Shown: positions 27,301 through 34,459, counted from the first letter of the stretch. The stretch is 64,000 bases of DNA from an uncultured Clostridia bacterium (GCA_934278925.1 CAKQWJ010000009.1:3125-67124); one strand, 5' to 3'. Notes: generated by a model from the letters alone, not told the origin. Program-made: numbers and translations.

Positions 27301-27573
27301 AAGGTAACAGCGACGGTTACGGATAACCTGGACGGAACACTGTCCGTGAAATGGTCCACCGGAACCAAGAAGGAAATCCACTTCTACAACCGGTATAAGA
27401 AGAAAGCAGTGACATCGAATTCGAGCGGAAAGCACGGCGGAAAGGACGATAACAACAATATCGGACCATTCACCGGGGATGACAGCAATACAGACCTGTA
27501 TCTGGGTCTGATGGGCGCATCCGCTGCGATCCTCGCAGCGCTGGCCGGAAGCCGGAAGAAGAGAAAACTGTAA
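18361..27573 (+). CDS. giant wall-anchored adhesin of pilin-like isopeptide modules
   Basis: 3070 residues. Signal peptide about 1-30 (TVWLLVLFVVFCFAPFSSSA). A unique domain follows (about 45-230). Then come an FctA/Spy0128-like module (231-361), a Cna_B module (363-458, KVWEDSND...ITNTYKPE) and another FctA-like module (461-589). The stalk is four super-repeats starting at residues 590, 1228, 1866 and 2504, each of five modules (the last has four). Modules carry the Lys (GTKTL, GLKVL, IKKAL), Glu (VTEKDGG, VTESG, VEEV) and terminal Asn (NTY, NEY, NLY) expected for intramolecular isopeptide bonds. The C-terminus has GPFTG at 3035-3039, a hydrophobic segment and RKKRKL, a variant sorting signal. 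GAGGTG precedes the ATG. No sortase is in the window. It probably binds host or biofilm surfaces; ligand unknown. Confidence 0.9.
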   Translation: MGNKITRKATVWLLVLFVVFCFAPFSSSADDGARAERSVTGTIQAAKKAVSSVIGDVEPTPVSDSGYDAHFFIRYDSSTQTEDGTTQYSPKHYFPVGTTASDYVYGSGGSDYTSADGKVLTKVAYVPGAEKIITGGNVNLYDSFDTETNTEALHEHFKTVYDNILQEPSGDVIQTSIEKALGTKYATLYAKGEIDVLWYVSKAESSYVNVDGVVYYVKTGQVVDKPETDSGTVEIDGIKNLKGRSFKKGDSWNFAIKADSADAPMPEKTTVSIQPEDDAVEYFTFGEIHFTRADLKGSNSKTFRYTITESGSVANVTNDSATHTVNVTVSYDRSTGKLTVKAAYLNDGKSGSSAEFNNEYHKPATSVQGKKVWEDSNDRSQMRPESITIHLLRNGEEIKSKTVTEANDWKWTFDNLDKFDANDNEYKYTIKEDTVPFYTSAESTDADGNAVITNTYKPEKLELKGDSALKVTKVVVGKKSAETFTFKLTAAENYGDAVKMPANTEVKTSDSIPADGAETKSFQPVEITKAGTYQFKVKETTTTTAGGWDYDNRERTLTVKVADNKGHLEVVDADSKLSATVTNTFTPAVMDGDTAITGLKTLIGRNMLKDEEFNFTLKAGDETTQKAIDEKDIVLGNTNARVSTLADGSTTTFMFGRAEFSKEGEYTFIVTEKDGGKPGMKYDTEGKILKVKVSKEDGVLKAVQMNSPSCKNVYEAAGEYTPAGTKTLLNENGNKLSVKDGQFEFNVYYSGHEDREPVTTGTAGNGKDAPIHFGTLSYTISDLEKLAAKGYADKKVLENGAEYSINYTVTEKDTGNSALQQNTQTQTFRAVVTDNGTGKLTVKAATGQKLNFENEYKSEKATVDFEGLKVLEGRSLKANEFTFKVTSDDADAPMPEAREAQNRANGRVNFGTVTYGKDDLGDATAKTFTYKITESGNRPGVANDTETKTVKVTVKDDGKGHITAELDPKAAPLFTFNNTYSTASKESSVTGQVSIKKALAGRAMEDGEFHFVLKDENGKTVGNATNDKDGNITFPALTFKNVGTYNYTVEEVAGNDSHITYDATPYKVSAVVTDNLDGTLKVTWTGGTGAILFKNTYSVDPTDATPSVEKKITGGNPAKDSTFRFTLTGADNAPMPKGSVDGKKSVTITGEGQTDFGKITFTRAGTYTYKVTENLGNEASYNYDSTEYTLTYKVTDVRGELKAEQSITAGGKSANAMVFTNEYAPASMEGDAAITGTKELVGRSMLDGEKFDFALKAGDEVTKKAIEEKDVVLTDTDASLSGMKDGEKATFSFGRAEFSKEGEYTFTVTEKDGGKAGMTYDTEAKTFKVKVFKKNGVMSTVQESKPAFKNIYEASGEYTPAGTKTLLNETGNKLSVKDNQFKFSVYYAGHEDGEPVITGTTAGGKDAAIQFGKLSYTISGLEKLVTKGYADKKALENGAEYSINYAVVENATGNSALQQNTQIQTFRVVATDNGTGKLAVKSVAGQKIAFENLYKSEKATVNLEGQKVLEGRKLKADEFSFKITSDEANAPMPEQTEVQNKANGSVNFGTITYGKNDLGDATEKTFTYKVTESGNQPGVSNDTETKTVKVTVKDDGKGHITAETDPNAAPLFTFNNTYSTTSQDSSVTGQVQMKKALTGRALKDGEFHFVLKNEAGKEVGNAVNDKDGNITFDKLTFKNVGTYNYTVEEVPGNDRHITYDTTSYSVSAVVTDNLDGTLKVTWTSGTGNIQFRNTYTVDSTNVTPSVEKKISGKQPAKASTFHFTITGTDNAPMPEGSKDGKKSAAITGEGKADFGKISFSQAGTYTYKVNEKLGSEASYDYDSTEYTLTYKVTDVNGELKAEKSITAGGKSADSMVFTNKYAPASLDGDTALTGTKTLIGRNMLKDEEFNFTLKAGDEATQKAIDEKDIVLGSTNARVSTLANGSTTTFMFGRAEFSKEGEYTFLVTEKDGGKPGMKYDTESKTLKVKVSKENGIMTAVQEKTPAFKNTYEAAGEYTPEGSKTLLNENGNKMSVKDNQFKFSVYYTGHEDGEPVTTGTTGNGKDAPIHFGTLSYTISDLEKLAAKGYADKTVLENGAEYSINYAVTEDATGNSALQQNTQTQTFRVVVKDNGTGKLTVESGTGKKLNFENVYKSEKATVNFEGLKVLEGRKLNADEFTFHVTSDDENAPMPEQTEVKNKANGQISFGTITYGKDDLGDETEKTFTYKVKESGNRPGVANDTETKTVKVTVKDDGKGHITAETDPKTAPLFAFSNTYSTKPMDSAVTGQVQIKKALAGRSMDEGEFHFVLKNEEGKTVDNAVNDKDGNITFKKLTFKNVGTYNYTVEEVPGNDRHITYDTTSYSVSAVVTDNLDGTLKVTWTGGTGAILFKNTYTVDPTDATPSVEKKITGGNPAKDSTFRFTLTAKDNAPMPEGSKDGVKSAAVTGEGKADFGKITFDKAGTYTYKVTEENGNESSYNYDSTEYTLTYKVTDVKGELKAEQSITAGDKSADEMVFTNEYAPASMDGDTAITGTKELVGRSMLKDEKFEFTLKAGDEATQKAIDEKDIVLDDTNASLSGMRDGQKSTFSFGRAEFSREGEYTFTVTEKDGGKAGMTYDTKEKTFKVKVAKENGIMTAVQEETPTFKNVYEASGEYTPTGTKTLLSENGNKLSVKDNQFKFSVYYTGHTDGEAVTTGTTGNGKDAEIGFGKLSYTISDLEKLVAKGYADKAELDNGARYYIDYVVIENASDNGALQANTQAPTFRVEVTDNGDGTLTAESEEGSKLAFENLYKTDKATVHFNGQKVLEGRPLKADEFTFNVASDDENAPMPEKTEVKNEEGGNIDFGTITYGKDDLGDETEKTFTYQVKESGEQPGVANDTETKTVKVTVKDDGEGHITAETEPKEAPLFAFNNTYSTSSKESSVTDTVKIRKTLTGRKLKNKEFTFVLKDKDGKSVAEAKNNADGSVAFKNLTFDEVGTYNYTVKEVKGNAKRVTYDANAYKVTATVTDNLDGTLSVKWSTGTKKEIHFYNRYKKKAVTSNSSGKHGGKDDNNNIGPFTGDDSNTDLYLGLMGASAAILAALAGSRKKRKL
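20128..27400 (+). repeat. 1914-bp coding super-repeats of the adhesin stalk
   Basis: Copies start at 20128, 22042, 23956 and 25870, exactly 1914 bp (638 residues) apart each time, with no indel between copies 1-3; the fourth lacks the fifth module. Each copy contains five different modules in the same order, so the array grew by duplication of the five-module block. The exact period suggests recent or homogenised duplication. Confidence 0.93.
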
Positions 27574-27611
27574 AAAACAGGCAGATAAAGTAATCTGCTG
27601 AAAGCGAAAGG

Positions 27612-27652
27612 GGCTGCTGCACCGAGAGGTGCGGCGGCTTCTTTGTGTTTTT
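27612..27652 (+). terminator. terminator of the giant adhesin gene
   Basis: GGCTGCTGCACC pairs, with two G-U pairs, to GGTGCGGCGGCT around a GAGA loop, followed by TCTTTGTGTTTTT. It is 40 bases after the stop. Confidence 0.8.
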
Positions 27653-27669
27653 GACGGAAGCGGCAGAGG

Positions 27670-27699
27670 TATACATTAGAAAAAATGAATTGATATAAT
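27670..27699 (+). promoter_or_regulatory. promoter of the second surface protein gene
   Basis: TATACA (27670-27675), 18-bp spacer, and TATAAT (27694-27699) with TGA directly upstream (extended -10). The leader to the ATG at 27862 is about 155 bases, AT-rich and lacks a G tract. Confidence 0.6.
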
Positions 27700-27861
27700 T
27701 GAATTATTAACACATTTAAATTGAATTAGAAAGTTCTTTACAATTGAAGTTGAGAATGGTAACTTAAAAAGCGATTAACCGTTTTTTTAAACAGGGCTGT
27801 TTTCATAGTTTTGTTTAATAAGTAATAATTTTTTAGTTGAGATTTTTTTTGAGGTGTAAAC

Positions 27862-30800
27862 ATGGGGAAAAAGTTATCGAAAAAAATCGCTGCATGGCTG
27901 CTTGCTTTTTGTGCGGTTTTTTGTTACATGCCGACTTCTGTTTTTGCAGATGAGGATGTGACGTACGGAAGCACCGGCGATACAGTGAAGGATGTCAATT
28001 ACCGGGCAATTCTGGGAGATGCGGTGAACTACGGGGTGGTAGCAAACACCTATGTTCAACAGAATCACACGCAGACGAATTTTGCGGTCAATGAATATGT
28101 CCGTGAGGGCGAGCAGATTCTGGAGGCGGACCTGATGGGAGAAGGAAATATCCCGTTCATCATTGGCGAGATGTCGAACAAGATTCGTTTCGGTCAGCAT
28201 ACGTTTAACAACGCGAATGTGACCATGGACATCGTGACCAACGAAAAATACAAAGGGGATGACAGCATTTTCATCCGAGACAACAAGGATCGGGTTACGG
28301 TAAATGCTACCTATGAATCGGAAGCATCCATCCAAAACCGGGTGTCCATGCTTCAGCAGAATGCGGCGGAATGGTCTGAAAAATTGGCGGCGAAAGAGCC
28401 GACGGTGACCCTGTCCAAGACCATGCGGGGCAATACCATCGACCTTACTCGTTACGATGCGGATGCGGTAATCTATGTCAGCGTTCCGGAAGACGGTAAT
28501 TTCCTGACGGAAGTGGTGGATCACAACCTGACAATTATTAAGAAGTCCAACCAGATTGTGGTATTCAATATTCCAAATAAGAATATCTCGCTGAGAGAGT
28601 TCACCGTTGTGGCGGATGGCGAAACGATTCTTTCCCGGACCAGCCAGAGCGATACCAATCAGAAGGCCGATGAGGAAATCCTTCGGAAGGTCATCTGGAA
28701 TATGCCGAACGCGGAGAACGTGAATCTGAAAGATAACGTGGGAATGTTCCTGGTGCCGAAGGACACGGCAACGGTGAACTTGAACGGCGGCGCCGTTGGC
28801 GGCTGGCTTGTTACCGGCGGCACGCTGAAGGGAAATGCGGAATGGCATTTCATGTTCCAGGGAAGAAACCAAGACGACCCGGTCGTGAACGATGCTGCCG
28901 GCTCGATTGTTCTTCAGGGAACTAAGAAGCTGGAAGGAAGAGATTTCCAAAAGGGCGATTCCTGGAACTTCACCCTGAAGCCGGTGACGGAAAACGCACC
29001 GATGCCGGATAACACCACCGTTACCATTCAGCCGGAAAAGGACAATTCGGTTGCCTTTGCTTTTGGCGAAATTAATTTTACCAAAGACGATCTGAATGGG
29101 GCGAAAGAGAAGCAGTTTACCTATGAGATTGCGGAAAGCGGACAGGTGCAGAACGTCATCAACGATTCGGCGAAGCATACGGTTACCGTGACGGTAAAAG
29201 ATGACGGAACCGATAAGCTGGACGTTCAGGCGAAGTACAGCGACGGGGATTCGGCGAAATTCGTGAACACCTTCCGGCAGTCTCAGCCGGAAACGAAAAC
29301 GGTGGACATTTATGGCGTGAAGAGCTGGAAGGATTCCGACAACGAAGCGCAGAAGAGACCGGATTCGATTACGGTTCGCCTCCTACAGAACGGAAAGGAA
29401 ATCGATTCCAAGAAGGTTACGGCGAACGACGGATGGGAATGGCGTTTTGCGGACCTGGATCAGAAGGACGAAAATGATGCGGACTTCGTTTATACAGTGG
29501 AAGAAGATCCGGTGGAGGGATATACCACTGAGATTCAGGGAGACGTGGAAAACGGTTTCACAATCACCAACACCATCGCTCCGGGAGGCACTGAGATTAC
29601 CGGAATCAAGAAGCTTTCGGGTCGGAACATGCAGAAGGAAGAGCAGTTTCGCTTTGCTTTGGAAGCCGGGGATGAGGTGACTCGGAACGCGATTGCCAAC
29701 AAGGATGTTCTGTTGGCGAAGGACAGTGCAAGCTTGAACGGCCTGACGAACGGCGAGCAAGCAACCATCTCCTTCGGGGAAGCGAAATTCTACAAGGAGG
29801 GGGAATATACCTTCCGGGTAAAAGAAGAACGGGGCGATAAAGCCGGAATGGCCTACGATACCGAGGAGAAAACCCTGAAGGTAAAGGTAACTCGGGAAAA
29901 CGGCGCGCTGAAGGCTGTACAGGAGGAAACCCCAACCTTCACGAATACCTACGAAGCGAAAGGGGAACTCACTCTGAAGGGAACCAAAACCCTTTTGAGC
30001 GGAAATGGAAATAAGCTGACCGTAAAGGATGACCAGTTCCGATTCAGCGTGTATTATGCCGGTCACGAGGATATGGATCCGGTGACCACCGGAACTACCG
30101 GAAGCGGCAAAGAAGCGGAAATTCATTTTGGCAAGATTTCCTACACCATTTCTGAACTGGAAAAGCTGGTGCAGGACGGATACGCAAACAAGGTGGAGAT
30201 TGATGGCGGCGCAAGATACGTCATCAACTACGTGGTAACCGAGGATTCTTCCGACAACGATGCACTGCAGCAGAATACGGAATCCAAGGGCGTTCAGGTC
30301 TTCGTGCAGGATAACGGAGACGGAACACTGACGGTGGAAACCGAAGGTGCGGATCACCTTGATTTCGAGAACCGGTACAAATCCGGTGAGGCAAAGGTGG
30401 CTTTGGAAGGACTGAAGGTGCTGGAAGGACGGAGCCTGAAGGCGGAGGAGTTCACTTTCACGCTGACTTCCGAAGATGCGGATGCACCGATGCCGGAGAA
30501 GACGGAAGTGAAGAACGACGCAGAGGGTCAGATTAATTTCGGCACCATCACCTTTGACAAGGATGTTCTGGGGGATGAGACGGAGAAGACCTTCACCTAT
30601 CAGGTAAAAGAATCCGGCGAGCAGCCGGGGGTTGCCAACGACACAGAAGTGAAGACCGTGAAGGTAACGGTGAAGGATGACGGACAGGGCAAAATCTCTG
30701 CAACGACGGAAATGACAGATGCACCGCTGTTTACTTTTACCAATACGTACCGCACGGACAACGTAAAATCTTCCGTAACGGATTGGATTAAGATTCGGAA

Positions 30801-31236
30801 GAAGCTCACCGGACGGACGCTGAAGGCGGACGAGTTCACCTTTATTCTGAAGGATAAAGACGGGAAAACGGTGGGAAAGGCCTCGAACGATGGAGATGGA
30901 AACATCCTTTTCGACAAGCTCACCTTCGAGAAAGCCGGAACCTATAACTACAAGGTTGTGGAAGAGAAGGGCAAGGACAAAACCATAACTTACGATTCCG
31001 CATCGTATCAGGTGACGGCCGTGGTAACGGATAAGCAGGACGGAACGCTGTCCGTAAAGTGGAATTACGGAGGCAACACGGATATTCAGTTCCGGAACAC
31101 CTATACGAAGCAGGGTAAAAAGACCACACCGGATACCGGGGACACTTCCGAGATGCCGCTGTATGCAATTCTGCTGATTATGGGAATTGCGGGATTGGGC
31201 ACCCTTGGAATTTACAGAAGAAGAATGAATAGATAG
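27862..31236 (+). CDS. wall-anchored surface protein with choice-of-anchor A-like head
   Basis: 1124 residues. Signal peptide about 1-29 (IAAWLLAFCAVFCYMPTSVFA). Residues about 35-345 form a head resembling choice-of-anchor A adhesion domains (VIWNMPNAENVNL, later GGWLVTGGTLKGNAEWHF). Then come an FctA-like module (349-473), Cna_B (about 480-573) and four pilin-like modules (576-698, 699-840, 841-960, 965-1080) in the same order as one unexpanded stalk unit of the giant protein, minus its last module. The C-terminus has TPDTG at 1089-1093, a hydrophobic stretch and YRRRMNR, a sorting signal with T for L. The start region GAGGTGTAAACATGGGGAA matches that of the upstream adhesin, so the two are paralogues. 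Confidence 0.9.
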   Translation: MGKKLSKKIAAWLLAFCAVFCYMPTSVFADEDVTYGSTGDTVKDVNYRAILGDAVNYGVVANTYVQQNHTQTNFAVNEYVREGEQILEADLMGEGNIPFIIGEMSNKIRFGQHTFNNANVTMDIVTNEKYKGDDSIFIRDNKDRVTVNATYESEASIQNRVSMLQQNAAEWSEKLAAKEPTVTLSKTMRGNTIDLTRYDADAVIYVSVPEDGNFLTEVVDHNLTIIKKSNQIVVFNIPNKNISLREFTVVADGETILSRTSQSDTNQKADEEILRKVIWNMPNAENVNLKDNVGMFLVPKDTATVNLNGGAVGGWLVTGGTLKGNAEWHFMFQGRNQDDPVVNDAAGSIVLQGTKKLEGRDFQKGDSWNFTLKPVTENAPMPDNTTVTIQPEKDNSVAFAFGEINFTKDDLNGAKEKQFTYEIAESGQVQNVINDSAKHTVTVTVKDDGTDKLDVQAKYSDGDSAKFVNTFRQSQPETKTVDIYGVKSWKDSDNEAQKRPDSITVRLLQNGKEIDSKKVTANDGWEWRFADLDQKDENDADFVYTVEEDPVEGYTTEIQGDVENGFTITNTIAPGGTEITGIKKLSGRNMQKEEQFRFALEAGDEVTRNAIANKDVLLAKDSASLNGLTNGEQATISFGEAKFYKEGEYTFRVKEERGDKAGMAYDTEEKTLKVKVTRENGALKAVQEETPTFTNTYEAKGELTLKGTKTLLSGNGNKLTVKDDQFRFSVYYAGHEDMDPVTTGTTGSGKEAEIHFGKISYTISELEKLVQDGYANKVEIDGGARYVINYVVTEDSSDNDALQQNTESKGVQVFVQDNGDGTLTVETEGADHLDFENRYKSGEAKVALEGLKVLEGRSLKAEEFTFTLTSEDADAPMPEKTEVKNDAEGQINFGTITFDKDVLGDETEKTFTYQVKESGEQPGVANDTEVKTVKVTVKDDGQGKISATTEMTDAPLFTFTNTYRTDNVKSSVTDWIKIRKKLTGRTLKADEFTFILKDKDGKTVGKASNDGDGNILFDKLTFEKAGTYNYKVVEEKGKDKTITYDSASYQVTAVVTDKQDGTLSVKWNYGGNTDIQFRNTYTKQGKKTTPDTGDTSEMPLYAILLIMGIAGLGTLGIYRRRMNR

Positions 31237-31272
31237 TGCTGGGAAGCGGATTGCGGAAAAGCACAGGTGAAA

Positions 31273-31315
31273 GAGAAAGAAGCTATTGCACGTCCGGTGC
31301 GATAGCTTCTTTCTC
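31273..31315 (+). terminator. strong terminator after the second surface protein
   Basis: A 19-bp stem, GAGAAAGAAGCTATTGCAC with its complement at 31297-31315 (one G-U), forms a long hairpin with an intrinsic T-rich 3' arm. Confidence 0.85.
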
Positions 31316-31368
31316 TATACCAAGCGCCGGGAAACGACAGAAGTCCCGACACCGATGGGAATATTCCC

Positions 31369-31429
31369 TTGACAGATACCCCGAGGGGGTATACTATATC
31401 AGATATAAGGATACCCCGAGGGGGTATCC
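31369..31429 (+). promoter_or_regulatory. csoR-copA promoter with two CsoR operators
   Basis: TTGACA (31369-31374) with TATACT/TACTAT near 31390-31397 forms the promoter. ATACCCC-GAG-GGGGTAT occurs twice as a perfect dyad, at 31376-31392 (in the spacer and -10) and at 31411-31427. This matches the GC-rich dyad with flanking TA known for CsoR. Apo-CsoR would block RNA polymerase until Cu(I) releases it. Confidence 0.85.
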
Positions 31430-31497
31430 GGAGCCGAAAGGCACCGCTGAGGCACAACTTGAAATCAATAAACGGCAACAGCCGGAAAGGAATCAAC

Positions 31498-31824
31498 ATG
31501 GACAACGAACGCAACGAATCGACAGAGAAATCCTGCTGCTGCGGGACGCGGCATAAGAAGCGGACGGAAGAGGAGCAGAAGGCCCTGCTCACACGGCTGC
31601 GTCGAATCGAAGGACAGATTCGGGGGCTGGAAAAGATGGTGGAGAACGACGCCTATTGCCCGGATATTTTGGTGCAGTCTTCTGCCGCCACCAGCGCGTT
31701 GAACAGCTTCAACAAGGTGCTGCTGGGATGTCACATTCGCAGCTGCGTGGCGGAGGACATCCGCGCCGGCAAGGACGAGACCGTGGACGAGCTGTGCGAA
31801 CTGCTTCAGCGTCTGATGAAGTAG
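31498..31824 (+). CDS. csoR: copper-sensing repressor CsoR
   Basis: 108 residues from ATG 31498 (GGAAAGG upstream); an open frame continues 5' through the operators but is not coding. All-helical CsoR/RcnR fold with RLRRIEGQIRGLEKMV. The Cu(I) ligands follow the C-H-C spacing of copper sensors: Cys54 (AYCPDIL), His79 and Cys83 (GCHIRSC). An N-terminal CCC cluster (13-15) is an extra. Two CsoR-type dyads lie upstream and copA follows 33 bases on, so autoregulation with copA is expected. Confidence 0.93.
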   Translation: MDNERNESTEKSCCCGTRHKKRTEEEQKALLTRLRRIEGQIRGLEKMVENDAYCPDILVQSSAATSALNSFNKVLLGCHIRSCVAEDIRAGKDETVDELCELLQRLMK

Positions 31825-31857
31825 GACGAGGGAATAGAGAAAGAGGAGGATTGAATT

Positions 31858-34440
31858 TTGGAACAATATATCGTAACGGGAATGACCTGTGCCGCCTGCC
31901 AGGCTCACGTGGAGAAAGCCGTGCGCAGCGTGCCGGGGGTGGACAGCGTGAACGTATCCCTGTTGACCAACTCCATGACGGTGGACGGGGAGGCATCGCC
32001 GGAATCCGTGATTTCTGCCGTGCAGAATGCGGGCTACGATGCGGAGCAAAAAAAAGAATCCGCCGGGCAGGGACGTCCGGGGATGTCCGAGCGTTTTCGG
32101 GCCGAGGAGGATGCCCTCCGGGATCGGGAGCCCCCGAAGCTCCTTCGCCGGTTAAAGCTTTCCATCGGCGTGCTTTTGGTGCTCATGTACATCACCATGG
32201 GCCATAACATGCTGAACTGGCCGGTGCCGAAATTTCTGAACCACAACCACATCGGGCTGGGCATCGTGCAGATGCTGCTTGCCCTGATCATCATGACGAT
32301 CAACCGGGACTTCTTCCGCTCCGGATTCAAATCCCTGCGGCACGGAGCACCCAACATGGATACCCTGGTAGCTTTAGGCTCCGGCGTATCCTTTCTGTGG
32401 TCCCTGTTCATCCTGCTGAAGATGACCTATATGGTCACCGGCGGCACGGATAACATGACCTTGATGCCGCTGTATCACAACCAGCTGTATTTTGAATCCG
32501 CGGCCATGATTCTGGCCCTTATAACCATCGGAAAGACTTTGGAATCCATTTCCAAAGGCCGCACCACCGATGCCCTGAAGAACCTGCTTCAGATGGCACC
32601 AAAGACCGCTTTGCTGGAGCGAGACGGGGAACTTCAGGAAGTGCCGGTGGATTCGGTGCAAATCGGCGACATCTACATTGTGAAATCCGGCGACGCCATT
32701 CCGGTGGACGGGCTGGTGCTGGAAGGCACCGCCGCCGTGGATGAATCCCCGCTGACGGGAGAATCCGTGCCGGTGGACAAGGCGCCGGGGGATTCCACCT
32801 CCGCCGCCACCATCAGCCAATCCGGCTATCTCCGCTGCCGGGCCACCCGGGTGGGCGAGGACACCACCTTTGCTCAGATTATCCGGCTGGTAAGCGATGC
32901 GGCGGGCACCAAAGCCCCGATTGCCCGGATTGCGGACAAAGTCTCCGGCATCTTCGTGCCGGCGGTAATCGGCATCGCTGTCCTGGTATTCGCCCTTTGG
33001 ATGCTGCAGGGAGCGGCGGTGCCCCGGGCACTGGAACACGCCATCACCGTTCTGGTAATCTCCTGCCCCTGCGCCCTGGGTCTGGCCACCCCGGTGGCCA
33101 TCATGGTGGGAAACGGAATGGGCGCCCGGAACGGCATCCTGTTCAAGACCTCGGAGTCTTTGGAGAACGCGGGTAAAATCAATATCGTCGCTCTGGACAA
33201 GACCGGCACCATTACGGAAGGCCGGCCGAAGGTGACGGACATCCTTCCGGCAGAAGGAATTTCGGAAGAAACCCTTCTGAAATACGCGGCAGCACTGGAA
33301 CACCGCAGCGAACATCCTTTAGGAAGGGCAATCGTCGACTTTGTCGGCGACCGGATTGCCCCGGCAACGGTGGAAGAATTCCGCGTGCTTCCCGGAAACG
33401 GCTTGCAAGGTTCGATCGATGGCGGTACTATAGTGGGAGGTTCGGAGAAATTCATCCGAAGCCGGATTTCGATTCCGGTGGAATTCACGAAGGCCTCCGC
33501 CCGGTTGGCCGCCTCCGGCAAAACGCCGATTTATTTTACCCGAAACGATGAAATTCTGGGTATCATCGCCGTGGCGGACACGGTGCGGGAGGACTCCCGG
33601 GAGGCCATCGCGCAGCTTCGGAACATGGGCGTGGAAGTGGTCATGCTCACCGGGGACAACCGGAACACGGCGGAAGCCATCGGCCGGGATGCGGGCGTGA
33701 AGCACGTCATCGCCGGGGTGCTGCCGGAAGGAAAGGAGCAGGTGATTCGTCGGCTTCAGGAGCACGGAACCGTGGCCATGGTGGGAGACGGAATCAACGA
33801 TGCGCCGGCCCTGACTCGGGCGGATATCGGAATCGCCATCGGTGCCGGAACGGATGTGGCAGTGGACTCTGCGGAAGTGGTGCTGATGAATTCCCGCCTT
33901 TCCGACGTGGCGGCGGCCGTTCGGTTGAGCCGGGCCACACTTCGAAACATCCACGAAAACCTATTCTGGGCGTTTGCCTACAACGTCCTGCTGATTCCGA
34001 TGGCAGCCGGATTGTATGCCGGAATCAGCCTGAACCCAATGTGGGGAGCGGCGGCCATGTCCCTGTCCAGTTTTACGGTGTGCATGAACGCTTTGCGATT
34101 GAACCGGTTCCGGATGCACGATACCGGAAAAGATCGGCCGCTTCGGAAGCAGGCGACGTCGATGGAAGAAATCGAAAAAGAAATGGAAACTTTATTGAAT
34201 TTAAATGAAACAGAGGAGGAACAGAAGATGACAGCAGAAGTAAAAATCAAGGGAATGATGTGCCCGCACTGCGAGGCTCACGTAAAGAAGGCGCTGGAGG
34301 CACTGGATGGCGTGGAGAGCGCTGCACCGGATAAGGATGCCGGCAATGCGGTGCTGACATTGTCTCAGGCGGTATCCGCCGATGCGGTGAAAGCAGCGGT
34401 AGAAGATGCGGGATACGAATTCCTGGGAATGACCGAATAA
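31858..34440 (+). CDS. copA: P1B-type Cu(I)-exporting ATPase with N- and C-terminal HMA domains
   Basis: 860 residues from TTG 31858, with AGAGGAGG eight bases upstream. N-terminal HMA domain with GMTCAACQ (residues 8-15). The membrane core has the Cu motif SCPCALG (about 402), the phosphorylation site DKTGTITEG (about 447) and the hinge VGDGINDAPALT (about 641). After the last transmembrane pair an extra HMA domain with GMMCPHCEAH (about 797) is fused in frame; CopA normally ends before it. The join (residues about 775-791) is AT-rich and contains a ribosome binding site, see the internal start entry. It pumps Cu(I) out of the cytosol and is probably induced through CsoR. Confidence 0.93.
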   Translation: MEQYIVTGMTCAACQAHVEKAVRSVPGVDSVNVSLLTNSMTVDGEASPESVISAVQNAGYDAEQKKESAGQGRPGMSERFRAEEDALRDREPPKLLRRLKLSIGVLLVLMYITMGHNMLNWPVPKFLNHNHIGLGIVQMLLALIIMTINRDFFRSGFKSLRHGAPNMDTLVALGSGVSFLWSLFILLKMTYMVTGGTDNMTLMPLYHNQLYFESAAMILALITIGKTLESISKGRTTDALKNLLQMAPKTALLERDGELQEVPVDSVQIGDIYIVKSGDAIPVDGLVLEGTAAVDESPLTGESVPVDKAPGDSTSAATISQSGYLRCRATRVGEDTTFAQIIRLVSDAAGTKAPIARIADKVSGIFVPAVIGIAVLVFALWMLQGAAVPRALEHAITVLVISCPCALGLATPVAIMVGNGMGARNGILFKTSESLENAGKINIVALDKTGTITEGRPKVTDILPAEGISEETLLKYAAALEHRSEHPLGRAIVDFVGDRIAPATVEEFRVLPGNGLQGSIDGGTIVGGSEKFIRSRISIPVEFTKASARLAASGKTPIYFTRNDEILGIIAVADTVREDSREAIAQLRNMGVEVVMLTGDNRNTAEAIGRDAGVKHVIAGVLPEGKEQVIRRLQEHGTVAMVGDGINDAPALTRADIGIAIGAGTDVAVDSAEVVLMNSRLSDVAAAVRLSRATLRNIHENLFWAFAYNVLLIPMAAGLYAGISLNPMWGAAAMSLSSFTVCMNALRLNRFRMHDTGKDRPLRKQATSMEEIEKEMETLLNLNETEEEQKMTAEVKIKGMMCPHCEAHVKKALEALDGVESAAPDKDAGNAVLTLSQAVSADAVKAAVEDAGYEFLGMTE
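34228..34440 (+). CDS. possible free CopZ-like chaperone from an internal start
   Basis: Within copA, AGAGGAGGA (34212-34220) stands seven bases before ATG 34228, a better initiation signal than copA's own. Translation from there would give a 70-residue protein with one HMA domain (KIKGMMCPHCEAHVKKALEA), the size of CopZ. Dual products from a copA gene are known in E. coli by frameshifting; an internal start would be a different route. It overlaps copA in the same frame, so proof needs expression data. Confidence 0.5.
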   Translation: MTAEVKIKGMMCPHCEAHVKKALEALDGVESAAPDKDAGNAVLTLSQAVSADAVKAAVEDAGYEFLGMTE

Positions 34441-34459
34441 AAGGCAAATAGAGGAAAGA

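Noticed and set aside
19258..27435. Very long minus-strand open frames (1396, 629 and 682 codons) opposite the giant adhesin
   Set aside because: They repeat with the 1914-bp period, have no ribosome sites or domain-like sequence, and result from the codon pattern of the sense gene.
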